7,036 nt of DNA, taken from positions 1 to 7,036 of the forward strand of contig PMJA01000413.1 in the NCBI GenBank assembly GCA_003158415.1, written 5' to 3'. The stretch is from Methylobacter sp. (GTDB lineage Bacteria > Pseudomonadota > Gammaproteobacteria > Methylococcales > Methylomonadaceae). Under the pieces are notes generated by a model. That model searched no databases. It was not told the DNA's origin and saw only the letters and a program-made list of their open reading frames with translations. Each line of letters begins with the position of its first letter. Position 1 is the first letter of the stretch. Positions 5,600-7,036 of the stretch are shown piece after piece. A program made the position numbers and the translations under genes.

Positions 5600-6217
5600 A
5601 TGAAATCAGACAGCGCCGCCATCAGAAAACGATATGATCGAATAGCGCCCTATTTTGATGGCTTGGAAGCCGTCATGGAGGGCTTGTTTTTCAAGCGCTG
5701 GCGTCAAAAACTATGGGCGAAAGTTGACGGTCATCATATCCTTGAAATCGGCGTCGGCACCGGTAAAAACTTCGACTATTATCCTGCTGACGCCCGAATG
5801 ACCGCGATTGATTTTAGTCCGCAAATGCTAGGGCAGGCGGCACATAATAAACATAGGAAAGCCGTCGTCGTCGAGCTTAATTTGATGGATGTGCAGTCCT
5901 TATGTTTTGCCGATAACAGCTTCGACACCGTCATCGGCACGTTTGTTTTTTGTTCCGTGCCTTTGCCGCTGAAAGGGCTAAAAGAGCTATACCGAGTTTG
6001 TAAACCCGGTGGACAGGTTTTATTACTGGAGCATGTGTTAAGTTCAAAACCTGTGATAGCCCGTGTTATGAACTTTATCAACCCTGCCATCGTTGCGCTG
6101 GTCGGCGCCAATATTAACAGGAACACGGTTAAACACGTTAAAGCATGCGGTTTTGCCTCGGTGCGTCTTGATGCGCGTAGCGGTGATATTATCAAACTGA
6201 TTGAGGCGAGAAAATAA
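5600..6217 (+). CDS. Class I SAM-dependent methyltransferase, PmtA/UbiE-like
   Basis: Transfers a methyl group from S-adenosylmethionine to an undetermined substrate. The 205-residue protein has the full Rossmann methyltransferase core: RYDRIAPYFDGLEAVME near the N-terminus, motif I LEIGVGTGKN (48-57) for SAM, the acidic end of strand 2 AIDFSP (69-74), FDTVIGTFVFCSV (108-120) and LYRVCKPGGQVLLLEH (130-145). The YDRIAPYFD opening and the C-terminal NRNTVKHVKACGF...DIIKLIEARK resemble the small phosphatidylethanolamine N-methyltransferases (Rhodobacter PmtA type) and METTL7-like proteins. A hydrophobic stretch at 152-170 could favour membrane contact. A lipid or quinone-like substrate is therefore possible but unproven. 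ATG 5600 is the first ATG after an in-frame stop and has no evident Shine-Dalgarno, so expression may be low. It is divergent from ribA and followed by a hairpin terminator. Confidence 0.88.
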   Translation: MKSDSAAIRKRYDRIAPYFDGLEAVMEGLFFKRWRQKLWAKVDGHHILEIGVGTGKNFDYYPADARMTAIDFSPQMLGQAAHNKHRKAVVVELNLMDVQSLCFADNSFDTVIGTFVFCSVPLPLKGLKELYRVCKPGGQVLLLEHVLSSKPVIARVMNFINPAIVALVGANINRNTVKHVKACGFASVRLDARSGDIIKLIEARK

Positions 6218-6251
6218 TAATTTGAAACTCAATATGAATGGTTTTTAATTC

Positions 6252-6300
6252 ACCACGAAGACACGAAGTTTTATTTCTTCGTGTCTTCGTGGTATTTTTT
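6252..6300 (+). terminator. Perfect 17-bp hairpin with T-run; also a possible dispersed repeat
   Basis: ACCACGAAGACACGAAG (6252-6268) is exactly complementary to 6277-6293, with loop TTTTATTT and ATTTTTT after it, which suits an intrinsic terminator for the methyltransferase gene 34 bases upstream. Each arm contains CACGAAG twice, 8 bases apart. Long perfect stems with this wording look like the intergenic palindromes that recur in many proteobacterial genomes, so it may be a member of a dispersed family used as a terminator. The remaining bases 6301-6364 hold the trpS leader; I find no well-spaced promoter there. Confidence 0.82.
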
Positions 6301-6364
6301 ATGGCTTGCGTAACATCAGTTATGTAATATTTCACCCACATTAAGCTAAAAATAGATGGAACAC

Positions 6365-7036
6365 ATGACTAAAGCAATTGTTTTAACCGGTATTACTACC
6401 ACGGGTACGCCGCATTTAGGTAATTATGTTGGCGCTATCAGACCAGCTATTAAAGCCAGTAAAGATGAAAATGTTACACCGTTTTATTTTCTTGCTGACT
6501 ATCATGCGTTGATTAAATGTCAGGAGCCGGAAAGAGTCAGGCAGTCCAGTCTCGAAATCGCGGCGACCTGGTTGGCTTTGGGGCTGGATACTTCAAATGC
6601 CGTTTTTTACCAGCAGTCAGACGTTCCGGAAATTATGGAATTGACGTGGATGTTAACCTGTGTGGCATCCAAAGGCTTGATGAACAGAGCGCATGCCTAT
6701 AAAGCGGCGGTTGCTGAAAATGAGCAAGGTGGCGAAAACGACCCCGATAAAGGCATTAATATGGGATTGTTCAGTTACCCGATACTCATGGCGGCCGATA
6801 TTTTACTGTTTAATGCCAATAAAGTGCCGGTAGGTAGGGATCAGATACAGCATATAGAAATGGCGAGGGATATTGCCGGACGCTTTAACCATATTTATGG
6901 CGAACACTTTGTTTTGCCCGAAGCTATTATTGATGAGCATGGCGCTGTTTTGTCCGGCCTTGATGGCCGCAAAATGAGCAAAAGCTACAACAATACAATT
7001 CCGTTATTCGAACCTGAGAAAAAGTTAAAAAAACTG
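6365..7036 (+). CDS. trpS: Tryptophanyl-tRNA synthetase, N-terminal part (3' end outside window)
   Basis: Class I aminoacyl-tRNA synthetase that charges tRNA-Trp with tryptophan in the cytoplasm. The frame is open to the last base, giving 224 residues. The HIGH-like signature is [13 protein letters not shown] (13-25). ADYHALI (44-50), [12 protein letters not shown] (138-149) and [16 protein letters not shown] (156-171) line the tryptophan and ATP pocket. The second signature, KMSKS (203-207), sits in [16 protein letters not shown] (6358-6360) precedes the ATG by four bases. The stretch [18 protein letters not shown] (117-134) before the MAADIL region looks longer than in the E. coli enzyme, which suggests the larger bacterial TrpS subtype; its full length cannot be checked here. 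Both catalytic signatures are intact. Confidence 0.96.
   Translation, partial: MTKAIVLTGITTTGTPHLGNYVGAIRPAIKASKDENVTPFYFLADYHALIKCQEPERVRQSSLEIAATWLALGLDTSNAVFYQQSDVPEIMELTWMLTCVASKGLMNRAHAYKAAVAENEQGGENDPDKGINMGLFSYPILMAADILLFNANKVPVGRDQIQHIEMARDIAGRFNHIYGEHFVLPEAIIDEHGAVLSGLDGRKMSKSYNNTIPLFEPEKKLKKL

Noticed and set aside
5779..6195. Minus-strand open frame inside the methyltransferase gene
   Set aside because: It overlaps the conserved methyltransferase motifs and shows no domain or start signal of its own.

Overview
The window reads as a chromosomal stretch of a gammaproteobacterium with moderate GC content. Transketolase, transaldolase and class II fructose-bisphosphate aldolase lie close together on the same strand, an arrangement expected where pentose-phosphate or ribulose-monophosphate (RuMP) sugar rearrangements are central. 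An RuMP-cycle methylotroph or methanotroph such as Methylococcales is my best guess. This is inference: no hexulose-phosphate synthase or methane monooxygenase gene lies in the window.

Layout. (1) 2-529: the 3' end of transketolase (tkt). (2) 530-655: a leader with a long hairpin and no U-tract. (3) 656-2305: two tightly coupled genes that I do not recognise. Both encode membrane-anchored proteins whose presumed cytoplasmic parts carry a short repeated motif, [T/S]-[G/R/K]-V-A-[K/R]-Y-[L/M]: four copies in the first and thirteen in the second. A strong terminator follows at 2324-2373. (4) 2515-3501 transaldolase (tal) and 3598-4677 aldolase (fba), separated by an intercistronic hairpin and closed by a bidirectional terminator at 4778-4810. 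(5) On the minus strand, 4816-5421 encodes GTP cyclohydrolase II (ribA). (6) Divergent from it, 5600-6217 encodes a class I SAM-dependent methyltransferase, followed by a perfect 17-bp hairpin with a T-run. (7) 6365 to the window end is the N-terminal part of tryptophanyl-tRNA synthetase (trpS).

Tkt, Tal and Fba interconvert and cleave sugar phosphates in one connected carbon network. RibA (riboflavin), the methyltransferase and TrpS look like independent units. The unusual part is the pair of motif-repeat proteins between tkt and tal. Their architecture (membrane anchor plus a multivalent array of short helix-like motifs) resembles a scaffold or tether, possibly organising proteins at the inner or intracytoplasmic membrane. 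No partner or function can be read from the sequence alone.
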